A stretch of 64,000 bases of DNA from Rhabdophis nuchalis (taxonomy: Eukaryota > Chordata > Lepidosauria > Squamata > Natricidae): positions 46,526,110 through 46,590,109 of the forward strand of contig CM077647.1 in the NCBI GenBank assembly GCA_039707465.1, in the 5' to 3' direction. The position numbers and the translations under genes are program-made. The notes below the pieces were generated by a model. The model was not told the DNA's origin. It made no database searches and saw only the letters and a program-made list of their open reading frames with translations. Below, piece by piece: positions 12,560 through 25,870 of the stretch (positions are counted from its first letter, which is position 1; each line of letters begins with the position of its first letter).

Positions 12560-12750
12560 ATATAAAGTATTCCAAAACTACCTTTTTGCAATACTTGATT
12601 TTGTTGGTCCAAGTGGTTATCAAGTATTAACCATCAGATCTTATTGAGTCTAGAATATCTAAAGAGATAAAAAAATATTCAAACTTATATGGAGCCGTGC
12701 AAAGCTATGTATGAATAAGAAAAAAAGTTACAGGGAGGGAAAAAAAGTAG

Positions 12751-12822
12751 TTTTTTTTTAAATTTTAATCACATTTATATCCCGCCCTTCTCCACAAAGG
12801 ACCCAGGGTGGCACAGTGCACA
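12751..12822 (-). mobile_element. L2 LINE 3' tail
   Basis: Minus-strand copy of the L2 terminus: TTATATCCCGCCCTTCTCCA then AAAGGACCCAGGGTGGCACA on the plus strand, preceded by a poly-T/TTTAA tract, which is the tail. Only the last about 70 bases are present. Confidence 0.7.
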
Positions 12823-12835
12823 GTGGGAGAAATTA

Positions 12836-13300
12836 TTGGTTGGTTTTAATGCTTCAGTGTTGCCCACCCTTGAAAAACTGAGTGCTTTAGCAATTTTTTT
12901 AAAAAAAGAAAACAAATATTAGAATTGAATTGGCATTCATGATGCATAAGACTCAGAGAAAGACAAATAATATTTTCTCTTCATGGGGTTTATCTTGAGA
13001 CAGGTATTGTGGAAAAGACTCTTTAATTCTAGTCATGTTCCTCCTAGAAAGGGGGTTCATTAATATGGCTGCTATTGCCTTAAGGCTGTTATAGTGCAAC
13101 AATTGCAAAGATTGTTCGGAATGAACTATTTTTGACTGCGTGAAAAAAATAAGACTTGAATTTCTTAAAATAAAAATGGTAGATTCTAAGAGCATTGCTA
13201 CTTGTTATTCCCACTTCTATTTTTAACTGAATAATTTACTAAGATACATTTAGCAAAATCTTTCCTAATGTCTTTTAATTTGCACTATTTTAATGTATTC
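12836..13300. other. Unique DNA, nothing recognised
   Basis: Noncoding sequence between an L2 tail and a SINE. A minus-strand open frame of 80 codons (12953-13195) has no recognisable motif. Confidence 0.5.
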
Positions 13301-13310
13301 TAATATAATG

Positions 13311-13636
13311 TGGTGGCTCAGCGTCTAAGACACTGAGCTTGTCAGTTAGAAAGATTGGTGGTTCAGCTGTTCGAATCCCTAGCATCGCATAATGGAGTGA
13401 GCTCCTTATTTGTCCCAGCTTTTGCCAACCTAGCAATTTGAAAGCATGCAAAATGCAAGTAGAAAAATAGGAACCACCTTTGGTTGGTTTAATTTAGTCA
13501 TGCTGGCCACATGACCACGGAAATGTTTTCAGACAGTGCTGGCTCATCAGTTTAGAAACGGAGATGAGCATCACCCTCTAGAGTCGGGAACAACTAGCAC
13601 ATATGTGCGAGGGGAACCTTTACCTTTACCTTTACC
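13311..13636 (+). mobile_element. tRNA-derived SINE, full length
   Basis: Starts TGGTGGCTCAGCGTCTAAG (A-box region) with a B box GTTCGAATCCC near 13371. It has the body shared with the copies at 18777, 42537 and 51160 (GAGATGAGCATCACCC, AGCACATATGTGCGAGG) and a (TTTACC)n tail. The near-perfect flanking duplications TAATATAATG (13301-13310) and TAATATTATG (13637-13646) match in 9 of 10 bases and define the ends. It would be transcribed by RNA polymerase III and moved by a LINE. Confidence 0.8.
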
Positions 13637-13646
13637 TAATATTATG

Positions 13647-15189
13647 GGATGCTAAAGCAGCACACCCATAGCTAAAAAAATGAAGTTGGATTTTTTATAA
13701 ACATTGAATATAAGTTGCGCATACCCACATGGTGGTTGGAAGAGTATCATGTTTCCTCTCATATCCTATTCAGTTTGCATGGCCCTGCTTAAGTTCAAAA
13801 CCTGGAGGATCTGAGATTGGGAAAGATCTTACTAGACATTCCTTGCTAACATGTTCTGCAGTTATCCAAGGATTTATTATTTAAAATAGGAACAACAATC
13901 ACCAGACCCTGAAATTAACTTTCATAAATAGCAACTATTTTATAAAAGTGATAATTGGTACTTCAGAAAGTTGGTGGGAAAGGAATTATTTTCCATTTCT
14001 TTTGAGCTTCCATCCAACAAGGTATTGTGAATTCGGTTGTAGTTAATAATTTGAGAACTGTACCATTGGAGGTTTATGTGTGTATGTGTCTGCAGCAATC
14101 AAAACTTTCAGAGTTGATTAATAAATGCAGCATTATGTGAATAATGATAACCATCTAAAGTAACAGACAAAGATTGAATCAAATGGGCAATCCTGCTAGC
14201 AAAACCTGAGGAACAAAGAAGGAGAAAAATCTTCTGGATATTGGAAAATAACTTTTCACTATTATCCACAATGCCTAGTAAGCCTTAATAGAGCTTGCAA
14301 ATTGCAAGTTGCATTTGTATTTCATTACTCTCCTGGTAATTTCACAAAGGCAATCAGGGCATATTTCAAGGACCCCAAAAATCCAGTGATCTCTCAGCAT
14401 TGGCTAATATATATGGCTAATATATATTTTCTTCTATTGCAACTGTATTAGAAATAACATGCATGCAAGTCTGTCTCTCCTTGTCTTTGTTTTATACACT
14501 GGGGAAATAATTTCATGCTATACTTCCCATCCTTCAGTGGAGTCTTGTAAAGCCTGGAAACTGGATTTGCAAAGCACATGACGGAATTTTATCTCTTATA
14601 AGTGTTTGCAAAATGTTATTGGTTATGCCAAGACTGGACACTATCATATTCTGAAGGACTTCTTAGAGCCAAGATGCACAACTGATTGAGCATGTGAGTC
14701 ACAAATAATCTTGCTTGCTGTTGCCCCATAATTCTTTCAAAATATGTTATTTTACTTTCCATTCGCATTTTTTTCTGTCCTGCACTTGTTTATATTTTGG
14801 AATGTAGCCACTACCAACCTATTCAAATGCACATCTCTAACCTAAAAAACAGCTGTCCCCAGTTTAGAACAAGGCTTACACAGGCACTACAGAGAGATGT
14901 GTTGGTTCCTTCCATGTGCTACAAAGATGACACAGTAATATCTATGCAATTAGCTGGAGGACCCAAAGGATCCAAATACTCAAAGTATCTAATATGTCCA
15001 GTCATAACTGGTGTAGTTTCAAATTATAGATAGTAAGAAGGCCATTGAAGAGAGTCCCATTATGCTTCCTTTTGTACCACTGGTGGCAGCAATCACATTT
15101 ACAATATCTTGTTCTGAGCATGGACTTCTCAGAATCCAGGACTGATTGATGAGTGACACCACACAAACTTATCTCATTAATCAGCAAAT
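13647..15189. other. Unique DNA, nothing recognised
   Basis: No gene or repeat family was recognised. An open frame at 14797-15033 (78 codons, plus) has no known motif. Confidence 0.5.
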
Positions 15190-15498
15190 CATTGGTGGGT
15201 TCCAGCTCCCATTGCAACCAGTATGCTACAAAGGGGCCAGGCGTCCATCATGTGCATACACGCAGTGCACGCATGCGTACCCACTGCCCACGATGCTCCA
15301 GCTGCTCAGCGGAGCATTGTGCAGGCTCCATATGCCTCGTGCGCATGCACAAATGCCCCAGTCAGCTCAAATAGAAGTAAGGAGAGCGGGCAGGCAGGTG
15401 GGTGAGCCCTCCGGAGCCGTGTACTGGAACAGTACCTGGTGCTCCCAGAAGGCACCAGTACACCCATACTGGGGCATACTGGTCGTATCCCACCACTG
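15190..15498. mobile_element. hAT-type MITE
   Basis: Ends read CATTGGTGGGTTCCAGCTCC and GTATCCCACCACTG, inverted repeats of the CAGnGGTGGG type. The GC-rich interior matches the element at 18948-19248 read in the other orientation (GGAGCACCAGGTACTG and a CCGCTCTCC segment). The adjacent 8 bases (CAGCAAAT and TTGCAATT) agree at only five positions, so the duplication is weak and the copy probably old. Confidence 0.65.
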
Positions 15499-17589
15499 TT
15501 GCAATTCTGCTACTTGAATTTAAAATCCCATAGCAAGGAGAAGCTAAGATCACTGAATGTTGCAAAGGCCTTAATATGGATCTAGATGAGCTTGTGCATG
15601 TCCTTGAGAGTTAAGCTGTTATAGTTGCAAGGTTATACAATTTTCTCAAGAAAAAGCAACACTTGGGGCTATTCAATGTTACTTCGGCATATTTTTCAAC
15701 TGATTAAATAAAAAAGTTAGTTCTGTCTGGATGAGCATGAATCCAGCTGATTTGGCTGATTTGGCACATTACTTTACTTGAAAGCACGATATGCTAATCT
15801 ATTATCTCTCTTAGTTTTATCCAGCTCAATAATGCTGTCTAGAGTGAAATAGCTGCATTCCAAATTTAGCATCAAATAAATCTACAAGCAACAAAGGGCA
15901 GCTGTAGAGTGTCAAGCTGTTTTTCAGGTCTCAGTTAACGCATGACAGGATAGAGTAGATGCCAAGAGAAGGTTGTTGAAAGAAGCAAAATGACTGTCTT
16001 CCAAGATAAAATTACTGTGATTCAATATTTGGCAATATTTAATTAGTTTTATGATTTTGCTAGAATGTTCAGTGCTGGGTTGTTGGGTACTTGCAATATG
16101 GGAAATATCTTGGAAGTTTGGGCAAAGAAATGCTGCTATGGAAATGGTCAGATAAAAGACAGCACAATCCAATGCTGGATCAACTAAGAGGCTCAAAAAA
16201 CATCCTTCCTTCAACAGTTGGCATCTCTTTTTCTTTCCAGTGTTTGGAGAGTATAATCCTCACAGTCATCACCGTGTGAAGGAATAGCACTCCAAATTGT
16301 TTTTCAATTGACTTGTCCTAAAAGAAAGCTCCAGTTTTCATAAATATTTGCATCTTAAAAAATTTTTTTGCATTGTGATTGTTATGTTTATCCAGTATAT
16401 TTTCACATATTTGCAAGATCACCACCTGGATTTTGACTAAATTTTCAGCATGTACTAGAAGTCCCTTTATACATTTTCACCAGTCTATCTGGAGTTAAAT
16501 ACCAATGATACTTGAAGAATGGATTTTGAAATTGACTGAGTTAGCAGAGATGACAAATTAACTGCTTTGATTAGAGATAAGGAACTAGATACTTTATAAG
16601 GGACTGGAAACCATTTGTACACTTTCTGCATGCTAAATATAACAAATGGTTAACAGAGGGTTTTGAAGATTGGTATATTGTTTAGCTCAATCTGTTAACT
16701 GTTTTTTTCTTCTTTCTTCGTGTGTGTGTGTGTGTGTAAAAATTTCCTTTATTTCAGCACCCAGGCAGGATGGGTCCTACATATTAAATGTTAAATTTAA
16801 TTGACCACATTTCTCTCCTTTTTTGTACACTGTTTTTTTCTTTTGTGTTGTTGTTAGAGTTGAATGTATGTTTTGTTTTGTTTCATTTATTTGTTTTACT
16901 GTTTTGTATTTTATTTTCTATGATAAAACAATACATTTATTTAAAAATTATAAAACAAAAAACCTCTTCTGGTGTTTCTTGGATGCTAAAGGAGATGGTA
17001 GGAAAAGAGAATTGTACTTTCAGACTTGCAAAACTATCAAGGCAGCCTTACAATAAAATATAATTATCTTATCCAGATATAATTCCTATCTGGATGATTC
17101 TGCATAGCTGACATCAATCAATGACATCAATAACTCTGAAAGTAGGATTCTACCTCCCTTCCATCTCTTTAAGCAGCTAAGAAACTAGAAATTTTTGCCA
17201 CCCAGGTACAGACTATACCGTCTCCTATCTGACCATTCCTTCAATGACATCAACAAGGTCTTTGCCTTATTTTTCCAGATCTTTCTCACATTCCACCACA
17301 GTCTTGAACTTTCATACTGGAATGCTACCCTAAGCTCCCAACATGGAGATTCTGAGCCAAGAGTAGGCAGAGGATAATTTGGTATAGTTGAATTGGCAGC
17401 AAGATAGCAGCAAAGGATCTCTAGAGTTGTGCGCACATAGAAAGATATTTTAACTGCATATGTACAAAGATTTTGGGCTTGGTGAATGACCAAGAAATGG
17501 GGGAGGGAACAGAATGCTAATTGAAAATGTTGATCTAATATGTAGCTTATATATAACATGTAAATTTATAGTAAAACTACTGTAAGGTG
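15499..17589. other. Unique DNA, nothing recognised
   Basis: Noncoding AT-rich DNA. A 124-codon minus-strand frame (17185-17559) has no recognisable domain and no supporting signals. A short (GT)n tract is listed separately. Confidence 0.5.
16720..16737. repeat. (GT)9 microsatellite
   Basis: Nine consecutive GT units. Confidence 0.9.
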
Positions 17590-18037
17590 CTGTATGTGGA
17601 CCTGCCTTTGAAGAGTGACCAGAAGTTTTAGCTGGTATAGAATGCAGTAGAGTGGGCAGGTGTATATGCTTCTAGAACATTGCAATTCAGTTCTGCAAGC
17701 TGCATTGGTATCCAGTTTGCTTCTGGGTCCAATGCAAATGCTGGTTGTAACTTTTAAAGCTCTTCAAAGGCATGGAACCAGGCTTTTGAGGGAATGCCTC
17801 TCCCTGGTTATTTCAGTTCAACTTATTAGATTTGATAGAGAAGGGACACTGCAGGTACCATCAGTAAGGGATCTACATTTGGTGGGTCCCAGGAGACAAG
17901 TCTTCTCTGCTGTAAGGAAGCATTATTTCACTCCAAATTAGATTACCTCCATTCCTTATGTCATTTTTGGAAGGCCCTCAAGATGTGGTTATGTTGTTAG
18001 ACCTAAGGCTCCCAGGAAGCGAAAAGTTTGCTTAAAG

Positions 18038-18428
18038 CAGCGTTTTTCAACCACTGTGCCGTGGCACACTAGTGTGCCGTGAGATATTGTCTGGTGTGCC
18101 ATGGGAAAAAAGCTATTTTGACATTGCTCCCATTTTCCACTACATATCTGTGTGAGATGAGCTTTTCAAGCCTGATTGCTATAAAAACTAAAGACAGAGA
18201 GAGACTGAGAGCTGTTGACGAAGAGCTACGTGTGTGTCTTTCTTCGATTCCTGCTAGAATATCAGCTTTGTGTTCAGCCAAACAGGCCCAGGTTTCGCAC
18301 TGAGTAAGTAAACAGAAATATGAACAATTATAAAATACTTTTTAACATTTTCTAATGGTGGTGGTGTGCCTCGTGATTTTTTTCATGAAAAAAGTGTGCC
18401 TTTGCACAAAAAAGGTTGAAAAACACTG
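18038..18428 (+). mobile_element. Internally deleted hAT (Charlie-like) element
   Basis: Terminal inverted repeats CAGCGTTTTTCAACCACTG and GGTTGAAAAACACTG are flanked by a perfect 8-bp duplication GCTTAAAG (18030-18037 and 18429-18436). The 391-bp element keeps only the end of its transposase gene, so it is a deletion derivative of an autonomous element. It lies inside the old L2. Confidence 0.9.
18133..18303 (+). pseudogene. hAT transposase, C-terminal fragment
   Basis: About 56 codons open from [20 protein letters not shown] to the ending KQAQVSH and a stop at 18303. This matches the C-terminal dimerisation region of Charlie/ZBED-type hAT transposases, where the STYLCE..FS..K.KxR.RL pattern and a terminal KQAQxSH are typical. 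The DNA-binding zinc finger and the catalytic core are absent. It is therefore a remnant without activity; any mobility would depend on a full transposase elsewhere. Confidence 0.8.
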
Positions 18429-18776
18429 GCTTAAAGGACTCTATTGTTGAAGTGGCCATTTGTATATAAGGTTGTGTATTTTTTTTTACACTATTTATTT
18501 TTAATGTAGATTTCTATATTTCTACTTATCTTGTTTTTATATTTATGTTTTTGTACTTGATTATTGTAACGCACCCAAAGTTGCTTTTGGTGAGATGGGC
18601 AGCTATACAAATTTAATTAATAAATAAAAATAAAAAAGAGCGTAATCTTCCAAAACCAAATATGTAGGTGCTGCAATGTTGAATAGCATTTCATAGTTAA
18701 TCAGACTTTCATCTAAAGACTCAGTCTTCATAGAATGTTATAAAAGTTCATAAGTCATCACTTTTTATTTATTTAT

Positions 18777-19410
18777 GAAAGATGTGAGATGGTTCAGTGG
18801 TTAAAGATGCTAAGCTTGATAGCTGAAAAGTTGGCAGCCTGGGTTCAAGACCCAGGTGCTGCATAACTGGGCAAGCTCCCATTACTTGCCCCATCTCCTG
18901 CCCACCTAGCAGTTTGAAAGGAGCAAATGCAAGTACATTGATGGGCATAGTGGTGGGGTGCAACAGGTATGCCCCAGTATGGGCGTACCAATGCCTGCTG
19001 GGAGCACCAGGTACTGTTCTGGTATGGTGCTCCAGAGGGCCCGCCCGTCTGCTCTCCTTACCTCTATTTGAGCTGACCAGGGCATTTGCACACGCGCATG
19101 GGGCATACGGCACTTGTGCAACACTCTGTTGAGCAACTGGAACATCGCAGGCATTGGATATGCAAGCACATGCTGCACACATGCATATGGGGGACACCCG
19201 GCTCCATTGCAGCATACCGGTTGCAATGGGAGCTGGAACCCACCACTGGATAGGAATCGCTTCAGTAGTAAGGTAATGGCATTCTGTGACCCTCGGTGTA
19301 TAGTCATCTGCATGACTATGGAAGTGTCTTTGGACAATGCTGGCTTCCTTGGCTAAGAAATGGACACAAGCACCATCCCTAGACACAACCAGACAGGGGA
19401 AACCTTTACC
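18777..19410 (+). mobile_element. tRNA-derived SINE split by a hAT MITE
   Basis: Same family as the copy at 13311. The head GATGGTTCAGTGGTTAAAG and B-box region GGGTTCAAGACCC lie before 18940. The body (TGCATGACTATGGAAGTGTC) and the tail AAACCTTTACC resume after 19256. Flanking TTTATTTATTTA runs (about 18763-18774 and 19411) may be the target duplication. The hAT element at 18948-19248 lies inside it. Confidence 0.75.
18948..19248. mobile_element. hAT-type MITE inside a SINE
   Basis: Ends TAGTGGTGGGGTGCAAC and GGAACCCACCACTG are inverted repeats of the CAGTGGTGGG type. The flanking octamers GATGGGCA and GATAGGAA agree at 6 of 8 positions. The interior is the reverse of the element at 15190-15498. 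It interrupts a SINE, so it inserted later. Confidence 0.75.
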
Positions 19411-19655
19411 TTTATTTATTTATCACCTCTAAAAGTCAGCCCTCTTCCTCCCAAAGGGACTCTGGGCAGAGTACAAATAAAAGGTTAAAAACATAAAAAC
19501 TGAACATAAAAAAATAAAATAAAGGCAAGGATAGTTAAAATTTGACATTAGAAATTAATTAAAAGATGAAATCAGGACTGTCAGGGTGCTAACCAGCCAC
19601 ACAGCTGTGTACTTTTCTATGAATCCCAAGAAAATGTTACTATTTTATCAGGATT
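19411..19655 (-). mobile_element. Probable old L2 3' UTR
   Basis: A TTTATTTATTTATCACCTCT tract is followed by CCTCCCAAAGGGACTCTGGG, resembling the minus-strand L2 tail (compare 19720-19750). It is more diverged than other copies; the end is not certain. Confidence 0.45.
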
Positions 19656-19662
19656 ATAATAA

Positions 19663-20195
19663 CTCTTTATTTATTTATTTATTTTATTTTATTTATTTTA
19701 TTAAATTTGTATAACTGCGCCTATCTCCCCAAAGGGACTCAGGGCGGTGCACAGGAAGTTAAAACAGAAAATACAAAACATAGCAATAATAAATACGACT
19801 TAAGGCTAAAATCCAATTAAATACGAGATGCCCTGTGCTAAAATTCCCTAAAACTATTCACCCATTTAAAATCCAATTAAAACAATTTAAAATCCAGTCT
19901 ACAAACCTGATTGAGCGGATTAGGCCAGGCCGGCAAGATGGAAGACATATGTCTTCAGATGTTGGCGGAAGGAGCGGAGGTCCGTGATGGTCCTAAGTTT
20001 GGGTGGTAGGTCGTTCCAGAGGGTTGGGCCCCCCACAGAGAAGGCCCTTCCCCTGGGTGTCGCCAGCCGGCATTGCCTGGTAGACGGCACCCGGAGAAGT
20101 CCCTCTCTGTGGGAGCGAATCAGACAAAGGGATGTATGGGGTAGGATACGGTCCCGCAAATAACTAGGCCCCGTGCCATAACTCATCCAGCCTAT
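19663..20195 (-). mobile_element. L2 LINE 3' fragment
   Basis: Minus-strand 3' part of an L2. The tail lies at 19669-19705 (TTTAT repeats), the conserved CTCCCCAAAGGGACTCAGGG at about 19725-19744, then 3' UTR. A C-terminal coding segment at 20186-19920 includes GPSYLRDRILPHTSL, SHREGLLRVPSTRQC and LWNDLPPKLRTITDL. It is 5' truncated at about 20195 and open but far from complete. Confidence 0.85.
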
Positions 20196-21040
20196 AAAAA
20201 AAATTCAGAACAAGTTTCAAAGGATCAATGCTAGAGTTCTTTTCATGTATGCATTAATATAGCTTTAAAATTTTCTTATTACATACAGGACAATCAATAT
20301 GCTATAATTTCTGCTGGATTTAGATTCTGGAAACATATTTTCATGGTCAGTGTTGAAATGCAGCTGGGCTGTCTTCAAGGATGTTAAAAAATTCTATATG
20401 GCAGTTTCAATCATGCTATCATAACCATAATTTTGGCCTTTCTGATACACATAGCACAGATGTGTCTGGTTTTGATGCTCCAATTCCTTGCCATAGCAAA
20501 TTTACTCTCTGTAAATGACTGTAAATAGATCTGTATCATAATTATTATTCTCACTGTGTGAAGGTGATTATTAATTTTTTGATAAAAGGAAAATACATTA
20601 ATTATTTCCTGCTCTTAGGGGACCTAGAATAAGGAATTGCATTTTTTTCTTCCTTTCTCCTATTAGTGTTTCCCTGTTGTCTACACAATTCTATTTACTA
20701 CTAGAGTAATAATTCTATTCCATGCCATAAATTCTTCATTAGTTTAATCCTGCCAATAAGACTTCTCAGTGTGATTATTTCTGCTTAGATAAATAGCACG
20801 CATAACCTTAACCTCACCAAAGAACCTAAAAATACAATTGATAATATCACAGTGAACTTGGCAAAGCAAGGAAGCTGTAATAACTTGAAAACAATAATTT
20901 AAAAGTAGAGGAAGAAAAGAAATAATGTCCCAAAGATAGAGCCAAACAGGTATTGTAGAGTCCATAGGTAATGCAATTATTAAGATCTGCTTTGCATATA
21001 TGTTCAGAAATAAAATTATATTGAATTTCTTACTAAGCAA
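20196..21040. other. Unique DNA, nothing recognised
   Basis: AT-rich noncoding DNA between two L2 fragments. No motif was recognised. Confidence 0.55.
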
Positions 21041-21042
21041 TT

Positions 21043-22999
21043 ATTAATTTTAATTTAATTAATTAATTAATTAAATTTTTATACCGCCCTTCTCCCTTCC
21101 TGGACTCAGGGCAGTGTATAGGCACTAATAAAAGACAATGATATAAAACATAAAATACAGTTAAAAATCTATTAAATGCCTAGCCTGACTAAAATCCTGT
21201 TAAAAACCCTTACTAAAACAATTTTAAAAACTACGCCAGGCCGGCCACACGAAACAAATGGGTCTTCAAGGCCCAACGGAACTGGCACAGGTCCGTGATT
21301 GTCCGTAGGTCAGAGGGCAGGTCATTCCAGAGGGCAGGAGCTGCCACAGAGAAGGCTCTCCCGCTAGAGGTCGCCAGCCGGCATTGCCTGGCTGACGGCA
21401 CCCTGAGGAGGCCCTCTCTGTGGGAGCGGACTGGTCGGTGGGAGATATTTGGTAGCAGGAGGCGGTCTTGCAGATAACCAGGTCCCTTGCCATGGAGCGC
21501 TTTGAAGGTGGTTACTAATACCTTGAAGCACATCCGGAAAGCCACAGGCAGCCAGTGCAGCTCGCGCAGGAGAGGTGCCACGTGGGAGCATCTAGACGCT
21601 CCCAGAATCCACCGCGCGGCCTCATTCTGAACTAACTGGAGTCTCCAGGTGCACCTCAAGGGAAGCCCCATGTAGAGAGCGTTGCAGTAGTCCAGATGGG
21701 AAATGACGAGGGCTTGGGTCACGATCCAGAAAGGGGCGCAACTGGTGTATCAGGCGAACCTGATAAAAAGCCACGGCCACGGCTGTCATATGATCTTCTA
21801 GAGACAGCCGAGAATCCAGGAGGACACCCAAGTTGCGAGCCCTCTCTGTAGGGGCCAATGACTCACCCCCAATAGCCAGCGATGGCACCAGCTGGCTATA
21901 TCGTGATGCCGGAAGCCACTCTGTCTTGGATGGGTTGAGTCGGAGCCTGTTTCTCCCCATCCAGACTCGCACGGCCTCCAGAGACTGGGACATCACTTTC
22001 ACGGCATCATTGGGGTGGCCCGGGGTAGAGATGTACAGCTGAGTATCATCAGCGTACTGATGGAACTCTACCCCGAAACCACGGATGATCTCACCCAATG
22101 GCTTCATATAGATGTTGAACAGGAGAGGCGAGAGGACCGATCCCTGTGGCACCCCACAAGTGAGGCAACTCGACGTCGACCTCTGCCCTCCTGCCAACAC
22201 AAATTGCAATCGGTCGGAGAGGTAGGAGGAGAACCACCATAAGACGGTGCCCCTCACCGCCAGCCACTCCAGCTGGCGCAACATGATACCATGGTCGATG
22301 GTATCGAAAGCCGCTGAGAGATCCAACAGGACCAGGATAGAGGAACATCCCTATCCCGAGCCCTCCAGAGAACATCCACCAACGCGACCAATGCCGTCTC
22401 TGTGCTGTACCCAGGCCGGAAGCCAAATTGGCGCGAGTCCAGATAGACAGTTTCCTCCAGGTGCTGAGGGAGCTGCCGCGCCACCACACTCTCAACAACC
22501 TTTGCAAGAAATCAAAGGTTGGAGACAGGACGGTAGTTGGCCAACACAGCTGGGTCCAGGGAGGGCTTCTTGAGGTGGGGCCTCACCACCGCCTCTTTCA
22601 AGGCGGTCGGCAGAAACCCCTCACTCAAAGAAGCGGTGACAATTCCCTGGAGACAGCCTTGCGTCACCTCCCGGGAGGCCAGTATCAACCAGGAGGGACA
22701 CAGGTCCAGTAAAAATGTGGTGGCATTCAGCCACCCCAGCATCCTGTCCATGTCCTCAAGAGTCACAGGATCGAACTCTTCCCAGGTAACAGACTCAAGA
22801 CCTGCCTCCGTCAACCCATCTGAACTAGAACAGTCGGAGGCCAGCCCGTCCCGGATCTGATCGATTTTATCATGCAGATAACACCCAAATTCCTCCGCAT
22901 AACCCTGCAAGGGGGCATCCCGCGCCCTCTGACAAAGAAGGGAGCGGGTCACCCTAAACAGGGCGGCAGGCCAGTTATCTGCAGATGCGATAAGAGCGG
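21043..22999 (-). mobile_element. L2 LINE, 5' truncated
   Basis: Minus-strand L2 of about 2 kb. A (TTAA)n tail sits at 21045-21075 and the terminus ATACCGCCCTTCTCCCTTCC at about 21082. The 3' UTR and the C-terminal two thirds of ORF2 follow. It is truncated at about 23000, within the linker between endonuclease and polymerase. Confidence 0.85.
21231..22952 (-). pseudogene. L2 ORF2 reverse transcriptase, broken
   Basis: Three minus-strand segments make up the polymerase. The first (22952-22512) has the start of the domain with EAVVRPHLKKPSLDP and YRPVSNL. The second (22326-21622) carries DLSAAFDTIDHGI (motif A), [17 protein letters not shown] (motif B) and HQYADDTQLYIS (motif C), then MGRNRLRLNPSKTEW. 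The third (21722-21231) has LDYCNALYMGLPLRC, RELHWLPVAF and the terminal LFRVAGLA. Frame changes near 22500-22330 and 21720, and a small deletion after KTEWL, disable it. The catalytic YADD is intact. Confidence 0.8.
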
Positions 23000-23636
23000 A
23001 GAAGTAGTTATGAGCCAGGCATGAGTAGCAATGAGATATTGCAGTTTGCTTGTAACATTTGGGAGAGGGTTGTGGACTGTTGTAAAAGCAAAATAGCTAG
23101 GACACAGCTTTGTATTTTTTTTCGTCTGGATTTTATTTATTTGGCAGGAAAATTGTGCAATTTAGCCTAAACATTTTTTCTTTAATCTCTATAAATACAG
23201 CATTGAGCATAATTAAATAACATTTTATACCTTTTTCTGTATTTTTTCCCTTCAAGCCATGATATATTGCTAGTAAATGACAAAGTAGACACCAATTTTA
23301 TTTAAAAAAAGAAAATTTGTGATTACATCAGGCCTGGTAATTTGATTTTAGGAGACTAGAATTATTCATCATAAGCTCATTTGAAGTGTGTGCATGTAAG
23401 TGTGTAGTTGGCAATGTAGGAATCAGTCTGGAATTTTGCAATGGGTTGTGGGGCTTTAGTAACTCTACAACTGATTATCAGACAAAAAGGGTACTATATT
23501 GAAAGCCAGGTCATTCAGACAATAGAAAGGAATACCTACCGTATGTCCCAGAAGGAAGGCACATAAATGCCAAATTATTGCTATTATTTATTCAAGTTGC
23601 ACATTTCTACTCCAGGTAGTTTACATTTATGGTATA
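23000..23636. other. Unique DNA, nothing recognised
   Basis: AT-rich noncoding DNA between the truncated L2 and the Helitron-like element. Confidence 0.55.
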
Positions 23637-23723
23637 CTAGCTGTACCTGGCCATGCGTTGCTGTGGCCCAGTCTGGTTAAATGGCCAACCAAACTGTGTA
23701 CACACAACCACCGTATAACCACC

Positions 23724-25195
<1,472 letters not shown>

Positions 25196-25870
25196 GCCTC
25201 CGTGCCTCTTCGCTGCTGCTGCTGCTGTGCCTGCAGCTCCTGGCACTTCTGCTGCCTCCCCACAGTTGGCCTGGGCCCCTTCCCTCCCTCCTTTGGGGCC
25301 AGCGGCGGCAGCCACCTTGTGGCTTTGCGGGGTGCTGTGTCCGGTTTCCCCTGGGGGTGGGGGCAGGTTTACGCCTCCTCGCTGATGCTGTCGTGGTGCC
25401 TGCCGCTCCTGGTGCTTCTGCTGTCGCTGCGGCATCGCCGTCTGCCTCCCCGTGGCGGCAGCACCGTCGAGAAGAGATCGGTGGGCCGGTGAGGGGCGGG
25501 GCTGCCATGGTGGCGGCAAGGGTGCCGGGAGTGTCAGGTACGACAGCAGCAGCAGCGAGGAGGCGTGGAGGTAGAGGCTCCCCCCCCAGGAGAGGCCGGA
25601 TGCAGCATCCCACGGGGCTGTGGGGTGGCTGGGGCCGTTGGCTTGAGGGAGGAGGGAGGGGGGCTGGGTTGCCTGGGGGGGCCATGGAGGCAACAGCATT
25701 GGCAAGGAAGCATAGAGGCGAGGCTTCCCCCCCCCGGCCCGCCCCCAGAAGATGCCAGGCATGGCGTCCCACGAGGCTAATGGGTGGCTTTGGCCATTGG
25801 CCTGGCCCAGGGAGGTGCATGCGCAGATTCCCATGTTGCCCTTGGCAACGCACCACCTCAAGGCCATTCA
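25196..25870. repeat. GC- and CpG-rich core of Helitron copy 1
   Basis: A GC-rich block contrasts with its AT-rich surroundings. It consists of at least three diverged units of about 140 bp: one inverted (25270-25400) and two direct (25541-25680 and 25686-25830). They share a GCGAGGAGGCGTGGAGG-like start and a GGGGTGGCTGGGGCCGTTGG-like middle. A GC box (GGGGCGGGG, about 25493-25501) lies just before an ATG at 25507, with CAG/GTACG at about 25535-25541. Copy 2 of the element lacks this block. Overlapping open frames on both strands reflect composition, not a gene. Confidence 0.6.

Larger units (their letters stand above)
17590..18640 (+). mobile_element. Old L2 LINE 3' end, split by a hAT element
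   Basis: Decayed L2 C-terminal coding region. Traces of GLPLK, LVQNA and a phrase equivalent to FKALHG (TTTAAAGCTCTTCAAAGGCA, about 17752) are visible. The 3' UTR follows after the hAT element, with an L2-like tail GGGCAGCTATACAAATTTAA near 18598. The hAT element at 18038-18428 interrupts it with a perfect target duplication. Many substitutions and stops indicate an older copy than the L2s at 6.2, 21 and 44.8 kb. Confidence 0.6.

Noticed and set aside
17185..17559. A 124-codon minus-strand frame
   Set aside because: No recognisable domain and no supporting context; its length is within chance for a 64-kb window.
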